DNA of 64,000 nucleotides from Sambucus nigra (lineage: Eukaryota; Streptophyta; Magnoliopsida; Dipsacales; Adoxaceae), in assembly GCA_949130495.1 (NCBI GenBank), contig OX422221.1:482209159-482273158 (forward strand), in the 5' to 3' direction. Position numbers and translations under genes: made by a program. The notes beneath the pieces are model-generated. The model was not told the DNA's origin, made no database searches, and saw only the letters and a list, made by a program, of their open reading frames with translations. Shown here piece by piece: positions 37,301 to 50,060 of the stretch; within the stretch, counting starts at the first letter, position 1; each line of letters opens with the position of its first letter.

Positions 37301-40300
37301 CCCGCCGCTCTCCCCGCATCACCACAGATGGCAGCATTGCCACCCATTCCAGCAGTCCCAGTTCAGCAGGGGCAGTTACAGTATGGACGTGTCTACAACG
37401 TCCACCAGGCTGCAGTTCCACAGGCACTGCCCGCGATTGAGGGTACGTTTCCTATCCATGGCACTATGGGTCAGGTATTATTTGATACGGGGGCTACACA
37501 TTATTTTATAGCTACACACTTCGCGAAAGCTTTAGGATTGTTAGCTACGGTAGAGAGCACAGTGACGTGTGTCGACTCACCATTGGGGAGTGGGTCACTT
37601 ATTTTCTTTATATGCCGGGGAGTGGGGGTAGAGATTGGTGGTTTGGTATTACCTGCAGACATGTTGGTATTAGATATGCATGTTCACGATGTGATTACCG
37701 TTATGGATTGGCTCGTAGCTTATAGGGCCATGATTGATTGCTTCAGCGGGAGCATTGTTTTTACCATTCCGGGGCAAGAGATGTTTGTAGTGGCGATGCC
37801 TCGCCCAGAGGGAGGATCGACCGCTCATCTGTATTACATTGAGGAGGATACCTCTAAGGAGGTAGTGATTCCTTTAGATTCTATCCCAGTTGTCAGGGAG
37901 TATTCAGATGTGTTTCAGGAGATACCAGGCTTACCCACCAGTCGAGAGATAGACTTTGTTATAGATTTGCTACCGGGTACGAGACCTATAGTACGCGCAC
38001 CGTACCGTATGGCTCCAGCTGAGATGAGGGAGTTACGGGATCAGATAGAGCAGCTATTAGGTCAGGGCTTTATTCGCAGGAGTACCTCACCTTGGGGCGC
38101 TCCAGTCTTGTTTTTGAAGAAGAGGGACGGTTCACTGAGATTGTGTGTGGACTACCGAGAGTTGAATAAGGTCACGATACGGAATAAGTATCCGTTACCT
38201 CGAATCGATGACTTATTCGACCAGTTGAGAGGAGTTTCTTTCTTCTCGAAGATTGATTTGAGATCGGGATACCATCAGTTGCGTATCAGGGAGGAGGATG
38301 TCTCGAAGACTGCGTTCTTATCGAGATATGGTTCTTATGAGTTTCGGGTTATGCCTTTCGGTTTGACCAACGCTCCAGCTGTGTTTATGGACTTGATGAA
38401 CAGAGTGTTCAGGGATTTCCTAGATCAGTTTGTCATTGTCTTCATTGATGACATTCTGGTTTACTCCCAGACAGAGGAGGAGCACGCCGAGCATTTGAGG
38501 CAGGTTTTGCAAACACTTCATCAGAACGAGTTGTATGCAAAATATGAGAAATGCGGTTTTTGGCTGAAGGAGGTCCAGTTTTTGGGACACATTATTTTCG
38601 ACCAGGGAATATCTGTTGATCCGGGGAAGATATCCGCGGTGAGGGAGTGGGGACAGCCCACGACACCGACTGAAATTCATAGTTTCTTGGGCTTAGCAGG
38701 ATACTACATGAGGTTCATTTGGGGATTTTCGAAGATAGCGGGTCCTTTGACACATCTGACTCGTAAGGGTGTGCCATTCATCTGGAGTGATGCCTGTCAG
38801 TTGGCATTTGATGAGTTAAAGGACAAATTGACCTCAGCACCTGTGTTAGCATTGCCGAGACCGGGAGTTGAGTATTTGGTTTACACTGACGCGTCTTTGC
38901 AAGGGCTTGGAGGTGTATTGCAGCAGGAGAGACATGCCATAGCTTATGCTTCCCGTAAGCTTAAGACTCATGAGAAGAATTACCCCACGCATGATTTGGA
39001 GTTGGCAGCTATGGTATTTGCCCTACGGATTTGGAGGCATTATCTTTTGGGGGAGAAGTTCCAACTGTTCACGGACCACAAGTCCCTACAGTACCTGTTC
39101 ACGCAGAAGGAATTGAATATGCGGCAGCGTAGGTGGATTGAGTTTGTGAAGGACTACCAGTTCAACATCCAGTATCACCCGGGAAAGGCTAACGTGGTAG
39201 CAGACGCGTTGAGCCGTAGGCCAGCAGATGAGGTGGCAGAGGTGTGGAAGGCTAAGTGGAAGGAATTGGGACACCAGGATGCAGTGGCCCGATATTTCAT
39301 GTCTGTGATGACCGTTACACCGCAGATTGTCACGAAGGTAGTACGGGCACAGGCTAATGACTCATTCTGTCAGGAGCAGATAGTTCGATTACTAGCAGAG
39401 GGAGCCGAGTCCTATACCGTTAGCTCAGACGGGGGATTACGCTTCAATGGGAGATTGGTAGTTCCGGAAGGGGATGAATTGAGACACGATGTGATGGCAG
39501 AGTCGCACGGCTCACGGTTCGTGGTACATCCCGGAGGGGAAAAAATGTACCAAGATATGAGACGACAGTATTGGTGGAGCGGTATGAAGAGAGATATCGC
39601 TGAGTTTGTTTCGAAATGCGCCACTTGTCAGCTTATAAAAGTGGATCATCAGAGACCGGCAGGACTGCTACAGCCATTGGAGGTCCTAGTGTGGATGTGG
39701 GAGAGAATATCCATGGACTTTATCACGGGGTTGCCTACGTTGCAGAGGGGTCACGACTCCGTTTGGGTAATTGTGGACAGGTTGTCCAAGGTCGCTCACT
39801 TTTTACCCGTAAGGACTGACTACACTACGGGACAGTATGCCCAGCTCTTCATTTCAGAGATTGTGAGACTTCACGGTGTGCCCCTAAATATCGTATCTGA
39901 CAGAGACAAGATATTTGTTTCGAGATTTTGGGAGAGTTTCCAGGAGGCCATGGGCACGGAATTGCAGTTGAGTACGGCTTATCATCCGCAGACCGATGGG
40001 CAGACCGAGTGCACAAATCAGATGTTGGAGGACATGCTACGCATGTGAATTATTGACTTCGGGGGTGGATGGGAGCAGTATCTTCCACTGGTGGAGTTTG
40101 CTTACAACAACTCCTATCAGTTTACTATTGGCATGGCTCCATTTGAGGCATTGTACGGTAGGCCTTGTCGTTCCCCAGCATGTTGGTTAGAGGTGGGGGA
40201 CAATAAACTGCTTGGGCCGGAAGTGATTCAGGATACTTCGGCAAGGATTGAGTTGATTCGGAGTCGCATTCGGGTAGCTCAAGACAGGCAGAAGAGTTAT

Positions 40301-40771
40301 GCTGATGCGAAGAGATTTTTCAGGGAGTTCCAAGTAGGGGACCAGGTTTTGCTCAGGGTATCTCCTATGAAGGGGATTATGCATTTCGGGAAGAAGGGGA
40401 AGTTGGCACCAAGGTATGTGGGGCCGTTTCCTATTATTGAGCGGATCAGACCGGTTGCGTATAGACTCGGGTTACCGGAGCATTTGCATCGGATTCACGA
40501 TGTGTTCCATATTTCCTCGCTGAGGAAATACCTTAGAGATAATTTGGCTCATTCTCACATTGCTGTGGAGGACATCGATCTCCAGCCAGATAGCTCCTAC
40601 GAGGAGGGGCCGATTGCTATTTTGGACCGAAGCGAGAGGAAACTGCGGTCAAAGATAGTCCCGTTAGTGCGTGTTCAGTGGAGACATCACAATGTCGAGG
40701 AGTCCACATGGGAGCGCGAGTATGAGATGCGCAAACGTTATCCAGAGTTGTTTTTAGCAGGTACTTTCTAG
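37301..40771 (+). pseudogene. pol: pol region of the young Tekay polyprotein, one stop
   Basis: Same frame as gag. Protease DTG at 37484. RT about 37950-38560 with YELN-type block, [11 protein letters not shown] and catalytic FIDD at 38441-38452. RNase H from the Asp at 38888 to VVADALSR near 39215. Integrase about 39500-40050 with the zinc half C-x2-C at 39617-39628 and the D,D,E residues at 39716, 39899 and 40007. A single TGA at 40046 cuts the protein soon after the catalytic Glu; the frame then continues from 40049 through the integrase C-terminus to a chromodomain-like end (about 40560-40762). The natural stop is TAG at 40769. An uninterrupted stretch of 906 codons (37328-40048) holds all catalytic domains. 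It is not functional as one polyprotein because of the gag stops. Confidence 0.94.
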
Positions 40772-40799
40772 TTTCGAATTTCGGGACGAATTCAGTTAT

Positions 40800-40810
40800 T
40801 AGGGGGGAAG
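40800..40810 (+). other. Polypurine tract
   Basis: AGGGGGGAAG run directly before TATG and the 3' LTR start at 40813. Confidence 0.85.
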
Positions 40811-40812
40811 TA

Positions 40813-43804
40813 TGTAATACCCCGTACTTTTGGCTATATTTATTTTTGGGATTAATTAATTAAATGCGTATTAATTGAAATTAATCCGGGTTAAAATACT
40901 AACGAGATGCGAGTTGGTATTTGATTATGTGCATACATGTTTTTATATGAATATTGAATTATGAAAAATTTATCGTAAGATTTATATACGGCATTTTAGA
41001 AATTTTGTTGAGACGCATGTGACCGCCGCGTCACGGTGTAATATTTTGATTATAAAAGTGAATTAAAATTCTATTAACCGTATGGTCGTTTCGAGTGCGC
41101 CAATGCATCCGGAAGGGTCGAGATAGTCAGAAAACACTAGCCGGGGGTTTAGTTTGGGTCCTAGGGTATTTTTAGGCCATATCGGCAACATAAAGGGCAT
41201 TTTAGTAATTTTGTATTTTTGGAGAATTAAAAGTGACGAAAATTGGGAGTTTTAATCTGATTGGGAATTGACCCACTAAGCCACTAACCAAACCATATTA
41301 ACCCAACAAGCTACGTAGGTTATTAGAATTAGGTTTTCTAATACCTTCCCAAAGCAAACCCTAGCCACCATAGCCACCATTGGAGAAGAAGCTTGGGGAA
41401 AGAGAGAGAGAGGAAATTCTGCAGAAAAGCCCCATCAAACCAACATCTAAATCAGAGATAAACTCGAGGCAAGTGACTTAATTCCATTTAATTTCAGAGA
41501 ATGTTCCTTCCATGTTAGATAATTCAAATTTTATGTTTGTTCTTGGTGAAATATGAAAACCCATGTAGTTTGGAACTTAGAACTTGAAAATCTTGAGGAG
41601 AATTGCATGTAGAATGATAGGTAGTTGATTATTCTTATGATATTTGTGATTGGAAGAAATTAAAACGGATTTTATTGGGTTAATTCATGATTTAAAATGT
41701 TAGGGTTTGTGTTCTTGAAAAGAATTGGGGAAAAGTGTAGAGATTTGTGATTTAATGATGTTTAGGATGAATAAATTCCTTAAAACATGTTAGGATGTGA
41801 CTATATATGTTTAGGATTGATTAGAGACCTTAAAACATAGTTGGGACGAAGTTTAGAGGAGATTTGAGGAGTAGAAATTGGGTGAAAAACGATTTTGGAA
41901 TTTCTGGGCTCGCAACTGGTAGCTCGTTAGAAACCAACCCAGGTCGTTCGAACGAGCTCGTTCGAACGAGCTTCTAACGAGTTGACCAATCGCTTCTAAC
42001 GAGGGGCAGTTTTGTTCGATATCTAGTTCGAACGAGATATCGTTAGAAGGTACAGTTCGTTCGAACGAACTGGATCTCGTTCGAACAGTCTCGTTCGAAC
42101 GAGACTTCTAACGAGCTGACAGTTTGATCTCGTTCAAACAGCCTCGTTCGAACGAGACTTCTAACGAGCTTGCAGTTTGGGCCTTTTTGGCCTGTTTTGA
42201 TTTTGGGAGTCCCGTAAACTTGTTCGAGGGTAGAGTTAACATCCCTTTGATGATGTATTGATAGATTTGGGACTTTTGGGTTATTATCAGGGGCAAATTA
42301 TATACGAGTGATTTAAATCAATGAACCGTTTGGGTTGAGACGTGAGTATCTACTACGATGTGAGAATAGATTATAGCGCGTATGATTATAAATCGGAATC
42401 GTATAAAGTGTGTAAATTATAGATTGGTACGAGAATGAGAATAGTACTACGATTAAACTACGGGATTACTAAGACGTGTGTTTACTTAGTATTGGTATAT
42501 GAATTGTGTGTATGACATACCTACCATACTTGCTATCACGGGAGGTTTGCGTTCGCTTAGGGCCCTCTAATCCTTGTGTTGCCCGGATTTAGACTGGTTA
42601 CCTTGATGAACATAGGTCATAGAAAGACTTATTAGGATATTAATAAGTCCGCTGATCGTGGGAGCGTAGGTATGTGCGTGACCCATGTGATGTGACTGTG
42701 TTCGCCTCCATTATTTGTGATGTTGTTATATGTGAACTATTCCTGAGAGATTCGGAATATGTAATCCTTATGTACGTGATGTACCGGGATGGATAGCAAA
42801 GTATGTGTGCACCGCAGCTTAGTTCTCGGGGTGCTTGTGTTGTATATTTATGATGTGAATAATATACACTTAATTAATGGAAACCTTCATGTTAATGTTA
42901 TGAATATAATTATGGTATTGTTTCGAGAAAACATAACGGGTTAGCTGTTAGTGAAATATATTGCATGTTGAGCATCTGAGTTTACGTTAAACCCCTATTT
43001 AATTACGAGCGTTATAATGTTAATAGAACCGAGTAATAAGGGTAGGACCTATGGCAGTCTAGCTAGATATAATGTCACTTAGCTAGTGGTTTGTGTCGTT
43101 GTAGATGGGTACTTACGTTAGGAGTGCACAGTTAGACGAGAGGTGAGAATATCATATGAGTGCACGTCCTAACATGTACTTTGCATTTAATGTTTTAAAT
43201 GTTTTTAAAGCACTTGCAGGTTTTTAAAATATAACTCCACTTTCGGGCTCTGACCCGTTTGCTTTCAAATCTACTTTTCTTGTAAAACCATTTTAGGTGC
43301 CCAGCCACAAGGACACCATGCATAGGATACTCATTCTGGTGACGAGTTGTAGCTGTTTGTGGAAGCTACAGGGATTTGCTTGTAGACGCCTCTATCACTT
43401 GGATTCCAGATTCATTATCCATCAGCTGTAGGGCATGTTGCCCATTTCTAATAGAGTTACATTTCCATTACAGTTTTCAGACTTTGGCATGTATTGATTT
43501 AGTATTCAGTTTACTTATCAGTTGTGGGATTTTTAGTGAGGAGTTTTCCTCCAGACTTTATTTACGTTATGTGATGGTTATTCTATTTACTTCATTATGG
43601 TGAATTGTGTTATTATTATTTATTACACTTGTTGCATGTTAATCAGACTTTAAATAAAATTTGGCACTTACTTTTTAAATACTAGGTGGTTAGTAATAAT
43701 AAAAATGTTTTCGACAGTGATGCTATTAACTGAGCCAACTTGGCATTTTGAATTAATTTAATAAAGGAGTAGCTACCCGGTATTTAATTAGTCGGGGTGT
43801 CACA
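40813..43804 (+). repeat. 3' LTR of the young Tekay element
   Basis: Starts TGTAATACCCCG and ends CGGGGTGTCACA, forming a 12-bp imperfect terminal inverted repeat. Followed by GTGGA. Confidence 0.95.
41923..42171 (+). repeat. CTCGTTCGAACGAG palindrome cluster, 3' LTR copy
   Basis: Same array as 34072-34320, including the twin TAACGAGCTGACAGTTTGATC / TAACGAGCTTGCAGTTTGG units at its right end. Confidence 0.92.
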
Positions 43805-43809
43805 GTGGA

Positions 43810-44170
43810 CTCCATACTTTTTGTTTGCGGTGTTGTGGTAAAGAAGTGTGGCTTTCGTGTCCTAATTTCGTAGACAGTTGATGATCTTCATTGATGTATA
43901 TCGAGACTTGCATGGGTTTGTGTGTTGTGGCATCTTGTGTGGGTAGACTCATGCATTTCACTGTGGAGGAGAAGTAGAAGATAGCAAAACGTTAACCCTT
44001 GCAAGAGAGACGATTTGTTGAGTAAGTCTATTGTATAATCTTTATAAAATCTTATCATATTGATCTGTTTGGCTGGGCTGTCTGAGATTTTTTCCTTTGT
44101 GGTTTTCCTCATAAATATTCATGTTGTGGATAATTTATTTATTTATTTTTTCTACTTATCACCTAGATGC
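43810..44170 (+). repeat. Sirevirus-like LTR, right part
   Basis: Continuation of 32198-32966 after the Tekay insertion. It carries a GAGATTTTTTCC...GGTTTTCC block near 44082-44110, matching the TAGATTTTTCC...GATTTTTTC block of the minus-strand copy (about 61600-61635), typical of the R/U5 part of Copia LTRs. The exact end is not determined. Confidence 0.45.
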
Positions 44171-47100
44171 ACATTTTAGGTAAAAAGATAAGATTAAGTA
44201 ATTCAGTTTTGCACATCAAAATAGTTTAATTTGGTGAACAAGTTATACTAGGTTTAGATTGTTTAAAGTTTTGCTCTTTAAAATTGAAAAATATTAAAAT
44301 CAAACTTTTTGTTTGTTTGGACCTTCCTTACTAAGCACATACTATGTAAGGGTCTTCTCAAACTACCCTGCTCGATGGGTTAGAAATACATTGTTGTTTA
44401 TAATAGTATCTAGATAATCGTCAAATGCTAACTGCCATTAAAAATTTCAACTCGAACCCAAAGGTCTCAATACTAGGTAATATTCCCCAAACCTACTTTA
44501 CTTGGAACTATATTTGAATATATTAAGGTCTCATATCACTCACAACTTAATGTATATCATGAACCTCACTCGTCCATGTAGTGTTGCGGGCCCCAAGCAA
44601 GTGACACTATTTAAGGGGAAGTTAACTTAAGTTACAATGAATACAGTTTGTATCCCCTTCCTCCTCTCCCCCCAAGGTCTGGTTATTGGTCAATGTTTGG
44701 GTGACGATGGTTTTCCCCAAGATGTCCAGGTTTGGCGTACGCCTCTTTGGTAGGTGTGGCCTTCGTGTGAAAGAAAAGGAGTTTTGTCGGTTGTTTATAT
44801 TCTCCAGTTTATTTTATATAAAAATAAACAAAAATAATCAATCTATCCCTTTCAAGATAATCCTAAGGAGGATATTAAATTTTGCAGTTAGTTTAGAGAT
44901 TCTTGTCCTGTAGGTTCCGAAATCGATTACGAGTGGGGAAGGTTTTAGACATCCCACTTGTTTTGTATACTTCCTTAAATTTATGCTTATTATTGCTCTT
45001 TACATTAACTGGTTACTTTTTAGTTACTTTAGAACGTGTTTAAATACCTTAGCATGCGGGTGCTTACAAAATGTGCATAGGTTCTTAGGATGAAAAATGG
45101 TATCAGTGAGATGTATAGAAATATCAGTTCAAACAGTGCATGTACACAAGATTTTCTTATGCACAACTTCTTACTTTTTAATATATAACATATGGATGTA
45201 GTTAAGTATGTTAGTGTGAGAGAAAGATAATCTTGTTTAATGGGTGGTCATTATTTTGCATATGACTATATGAAGGAGCTCAACTTTGGAGATAGTTTGA
45301 TATCTTATTCGTGTTATTACGAAAGGTAGAAAGTGAGAGATGGTTTCATGTGTGTTTTGGTTAGTTTATATGTGTTTTCACGTTTGCATGTAGGATTATG
45401 TTTATGAGGTACCGTCTTGAGATAGTTTAATATGCCCCTCACAGCATGTGAGGGATTAGATAAGGATGCATCTTGGGTGGAAAATATGTCAATAAACATA
45501 TTATTGAGGATCGATCCCATGAGAAAGACACAATATTTCTCCTACCTACCCAAAATGATGTGCGTTCAAAGTCTACATAGGTCGATTATAACATGTGTTC
45601 AAACGTGATGTGTGTTCAAGTATGGTACTTGGTTTGGGAGGGGCAAGGTTGGTGCATGAAATATTAAAATAATAATGGACCTGAAGATATATAATATTGT
45701 CACATAACCTTATAATAATCGGGTGATTAATAATCGAAAGGTGTTGTCCTTCAAACTAGTTGGGAGGTGAAAAACTAGGAGTCGATCTAAGAAGTGGGGA
45801 GGTTATACCAAGGATGTAATGTTTTATTGCTGAGAATCATAGAATAACAATACATATTGGTATTGGGCTAGACCAGGTGAAGTCAGAGTAGTTCATCTTA
45901 CTATAGTGCCAACGTATGCATGGAGACTTGGGATCAAAGCCAACATATTTCCAATAAATAGGCTTGGGTAATATATAGGGATTAGGACTAGAGATAGAAG
46001 CATCTCTCGGGGGTAATATGTCTAAAGATATATTATAAGGCTTGGGATCAAATCCAATGTTGTTCACTCAGTTGTGAATATTTACAGGTGTAGGCAGTAG
46101 TATATCGGGTATTCAAGGTACATCAGTGTGGTATTTATATAGCATAGTCCTTAATATAGAATTTCCATTGTGTCATATTGATATCTTAATATGATATTAT
46201 AATATGTTGATCAAATGTAGATGTTTGAAAAGTATTGAAATTAAAACTCATGTCTGGGCTGTCTTACAGAAAGAGGCTTTGTTTATTTGGAGAAATGGTG
46301 AGTGTTGCCGAATTTTAGACTTTGGCCTACAAAGTTTCATGCCGAAAGCGACATAATGAAATCTCTTGAGAACGTATATTAAAAATGATATATTAATGTT
46401 TTTAATTTGGAATCATGGTATTTGATTTGTATTACTTATTATATGAGTATGTCAAGTCGCGACACAATTGGAGGCGTTGGGTTAAAATTTTGGCTTAAAC
46501 AAATATAAATATTATAAACTACATATTAGGTCCCCTAAGTTGAGGATCAGTTAGAGAGGGTACACAAATATGCGCAATTTATACGAATATATAAATGTGG
46601 GGTGTTTTCCCAAAATTCAGGTTGAGGGTCTTTACCCTTGTGGCAAAAGCTGATTTTATGCTTTGGGGGAAAGCCCCACTTTTTGGTTCTTTTCAATCGG
46701 GCAGAGCTTTGTTTAGTTGTGTTGCTTTTGCAAAAAAAATTCTAGGGTTTGACCTGATTTATTTCTTGTAGAAGACTTTTTAGGACTACGAACTATTTTT
46801 TAGGACAACTATGCAGAAATACAAGTTTTTCCTTTCGAAAAGTGACTATTCTAAAGAATGAGCCCATCGAGACTTTTCATAAATGAGCTCGAGTATATCT
46901 TTTGCTCAGGTTTAAGAAATTCAGAAAAGTGTATATATGTTGGGATTTTGGGTACTTTTTAATGGTTTTGGGCACCTCTATTTATAGGAGTTTTGATAGA
47001 TCGGACGGCTGATCGTCCAATGGTCCTGAGCTGTTGATTTTTTTATCAACGTCTAAAACAAATTAGTTAATATTTGGTATCAGAAAAGATAGACAATTGG

Positions 47101-48215
47101 ATATCCATTTGGGGTCCTTTTAATCGGTCAGCTAAAGGTCCCATAGGGCATGTTTGGCTCATTCGGAGTTAAAAAAGTGAAAAATATTATTAGGCGATTG
47201 ACTAACTGACTCAATCCACTTTCTTCACCATTTTGTATTAGTTTCACAAATTTTAACTTGTAACTCCGATTGATGGGTGGTTTTCACCATTGCAAAGATA
47301 ATTCAAAGTTCTACCTGGTTATGGTACCCAACCCACATGATTAGGAAATTTGGTAAGTACAAAATACTAATAAATTAGTAAGTATTCCAGGAACCTTAGG
47401 GTTTTAATGCAAGCTCTAATCGGTGCGTGCCCTTCATCATTAGAAATATATATAAAATATCAATAACTATTGTGTACCACTTTCTCAAATTATGAAGTTC
47501 TGTAAGTCCAAAATGTCTATAAAATGATATTTCACGTAAATCATCTCAATCAAGACTGCCCTTGGTTTAGTCCTTTGAAGTGAGGCGCAAATGGGAAAAA
47601 GGGGTACTTGATAAAGGGTGTTTGGATATGTAGGGTACTTCATAAATTTGTTTAAGTCCATGGCGGTCCAGGATTTACATATTCATAGGAGGGACCCTAA
47701 GACCACGAGAGATTTAGGGTTTTCCTATCCCCGAAGTCGAGATTTTTAGGAAATCTCCGTGCCTATGAGAGGTTAGTGGTTTATGAAAATGATGTACCAT
47801 TAAGGATCAGGGATAAATGACCCGCTCCTCGATTTTAAATCGGGGTGTCCACAGAGGTAGTTGACTAAGAGGGTGCGCATGCAGACAATTTTAAGAGAAA
47901 TTGATGGTTCGATTGATCCGTAATGATGCAAGGGTTTAGGTTATTCATCCAAAGGAATAAATGTATGATCGAGACCTAAAAAGTCTCTTTTGTGGTCACA
48001 TTTGGATCTATGGCAAGATATAACCTAAGGGTGCAGATCAGGATCGACGATGGGTTATCGACATGACATTAGGGCCGAGAAAGTTGTTTTAAGATTACCT
48101 TGCTATTGATTAAGCTTCATGGTAAGCAAAGACTAGAGATAGGATGCTTAAGAGTGAATGCAAAATAATTAAAATAATAACAGGGATAAAACTTCAAGTT
48201 TTTTCTTGTCATCTC
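44171..48215. other. Old repetitive sequence without recognisable genes
   Basis: No domain is visible on either strand. Fragments resemble non-coding parts of LTR elements: a GGGGAAGGTTTTAGACATCCCAC block near 44935, and a TATA-like CTATTTATAGG near 46977 preceded by a GGGAAAGCCCC stretch. Between about 45460 and 46080 a diverged segment recurs (GATGCATCTTGGG..ATATGTC and GAAGCATCTCTCGGG..ATATGTC). Confidence 0.45.
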
Positions 48216-48221
48216 ATGGTT

Positions 48222-49028
48222 GTCTATCCTTCCTGGTTAGCTGAAACTGCGGGTTTGTCATTTAAGTATGAATATATTGTGATTCAAACACTGAAATAGA
48301 GAGATCTATGTAGGGGTATAGGGTATCCTAATTTTAGACTTTAGTTCTAATAAAGATTCAAAATATTCCAAACTCTTTCAACTTAAGGTAGTGAATGGGA
48401 CTAGACATAAAAATGAGGGCTTTTGATAGCATCTTTAGATATATAGGATAACCTTATGACTGGTTATCCTTCCTGGTTAGTGGGAATCAGGGTTTAGGCA
48501 ATTAAGTGTAAATGTATGGTGATTCAAACACCAAGGGGGAGAGAGATCCATAGGGGTATAGGGTATCTTGATACTAGACTTTAGTTTTAGCAAATGCTAA
48601 AAATATTCCAACCTTATTTTAAGGTCACAAAGGGTGCCAAACGTAGGAACATGGGATTTCAATGGAGTCGTTCTAGATGTGGGACTACCTCACCAGTAGT
48701 TATCCTTCCTGGTTTGTGGGAACTAAGGGTTAGGATATTAAGTGTTAATGTATAGTGTTTCCAAATACTAAGAGGAAGAGATATCCATGTGGGTATATGG
48801 TATCATAACTTTAGACTTTAGTTTTAGTAAATATTCAAAACATTACAACCTATTTCAATTTAAAGGCACAAAGGGGACTAAATGTAGAAATGTGGGGTTT
48901 TAATGCAGCCTTGTACGATTTGGGACCACCTTATAACTGGTTATCCTTACTATTTATCTAGAACTGAGGTTTTGGTGAGTAAGTATGAATGTATGGTGAT
49001 TCCAAAAATTGAGGGGGAAAGATATCTG
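48222..49028. repeat. Diverged tandem repeat of about 238 bp
   Basis: At least three and a half units, each opening with TATCCTTCCTGGTTAG-type sequence (near 48226, 48465, 48700 and 48940) and containing GGGGTATAGGGTATC and AGACTTTAGTTTTAG blocks. Units are roughly 80% alike by eye. The last third of each unit resembles the 49-bp monomer that follows. Confidence 0.8.
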
Positions 49029-49065
49029 TAGGGGTATAAGGCTCCATATTTTAGGTTGCGTAGGG
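49029..49065. repeat. 49-bp minisatellite, left fragment
   Basis: Start of the array that resumes at 60310. The last five bases, TAGGG (49061-49065), are one copy of the Tat element's target duplication. Removing the element restores the 49-bp spacing between AGGTTGCG at 49053 and AGGTCACG at 60351. Confidence 0.8.
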
Positions 49066-49645
49066 TGTTGATGTAAAAAACTAGATCGCTCTAATTTTTC
49101 AATCACAGATAAATAAATAAGACAAAGATTTTTAAAGTGGTTCGGCTAGGAATAAAGCCTACGTCCACTGTTATGTTATTGCTGAGTGTTTGTGGAATTC
49201 TTGATTACAAGTTCTCTCAAGAAATTCCGGTCCCCCATGAATGAGGATGATACAAGGTATTTATAGCCTTGAGGCTGTACATGAAAGGTTCGATACATTA
49301 AATGACATACATATGAAAGGGTAATACATTTAATGCAGATTGCGTGCCAAGAATATAAGCATTCAATGAATATCTGAGCTGTTGATTATGTGGCAATTAA
49401 TGATACGACCGAGATGCAGCTCGGACCGCCATAGCTGTTCGCTGATCAGGAGTTCCTCGGAACGTTAGAGTTCCTCGGTGTGATAGAGTTCCTCGGTGTG
49501 ATAGAGTTCCTCGGTGTATTCTCGTTGCTCGGAAAGAAGCATGGTTGGTCGGGAAATGATCTTCCTCGCTGCTATTGTGCCACGTAGATTGACACGTGTC
49601 TTCATCTTATTCGTCCACATCAGCATATTAATTTTGGTATCAACA
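49066..49645 (-). repeat. 3' LTR of the Tat element
   Basis: 580 bp, one 18-bp AGAGTTCCTCGGTGTGAT unit longer than the 5' LTR. The adjoining GAAGCCCCCAATG at 49646 is the polypurine tract on the element strand. The following plus-strand gene starts about 415 bp beyond the LTR. Confidence 0.94.
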
Positions 49646-50060
49646 GAAGCCCCCAATGTTTCATATTTTGAACTTTGAGGAGTATGGAACATTCTTTCTC
49701 GGTATATGGCAATATTAAATGTCCTTCCCGGGTTTCAGGAACATTGTATTCAAATTTCCTTCTTATTTCGCAGTTTCCGCCTTTTTTATAAGTGCTTCGA
49801 TCTTCGTGCAAATTTTGTCCTCTTAGCCGCCGGAAATTTAGTAGTTTCTTTTTGGTAATCATTTCTTTCGCCGCTTCCCAATACAAAGTATTTAAACTTC
49901 TTTGGTAACCATACCGTCGTCTACGTTTTCCATTTTCTGCATTCAAGCTTTCTATTCTCTTCTTCTCTTGTGCGTTCATCCTTGTTTCCGTTCGTTGTCA
50001 ACATACCTCCTTTCTTTCTGTAAGATCTTCTTTCTTTCTTCTGTATCTCTTTTATTCAAT
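49646..50060 (+). promoter_or_regulatory. Polypurine tract of Tat element and probable promoter/leader of the antisense gene
   Basis: The first bases carry the element's polypurine tract on the minus strand. On the plus strand there is a TATTTAAA at 49889-49896, followed by a pyrimidine-rich leader (TTCTTTCTTTCTT-type, 49940-50055) like many plant 5' leaders, up to the ATG at 50061. Promoter function is inferred only from these features. Confidence 0.45.

Larger units (their letters stand above)
32967..43804 (+). mobile_element. Young Tekay-type Ty3/Gypsy chromovirus
   Basis: LTRs 32967-35953 and 40813-43804 flank a 4.86-kb interior with PBS, single-frame gag-pol and polypurine tract. From GTACTTTTGG onward both LTRs are exactly 2981 bp, and I count about 34 substitutions by eye (about 1.1%), so insertion was recent. 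The first 11 bases of the 5' LTR (TGTAATACCCC in the 3' LTR) are replaced by TTTTGC, and the expected 5-bp duplication GTGGA (43805-43809) survives on the left only as GTG (32964-32966). Four stops in the coding frame make it non-autonomous. Confidence 0.93.

Noticed and set aside
36819..37511. 230-codon frame overlapping gag, and minus-strand frames 36894-37347
   Set aside because: Out-of-frame reading of the Gln/Gly-rich gag linker; the true frame has the CCHC knuckle and continues into pol.
49902..50060. 53-codon N-terminal extension of the antisense gene
   Set aside because: It translates a pyrimidine-rich leader into Ser/Leu/Phe-rich sequence without homology; the ATG at 50061 has a better context (AAT ATG G).
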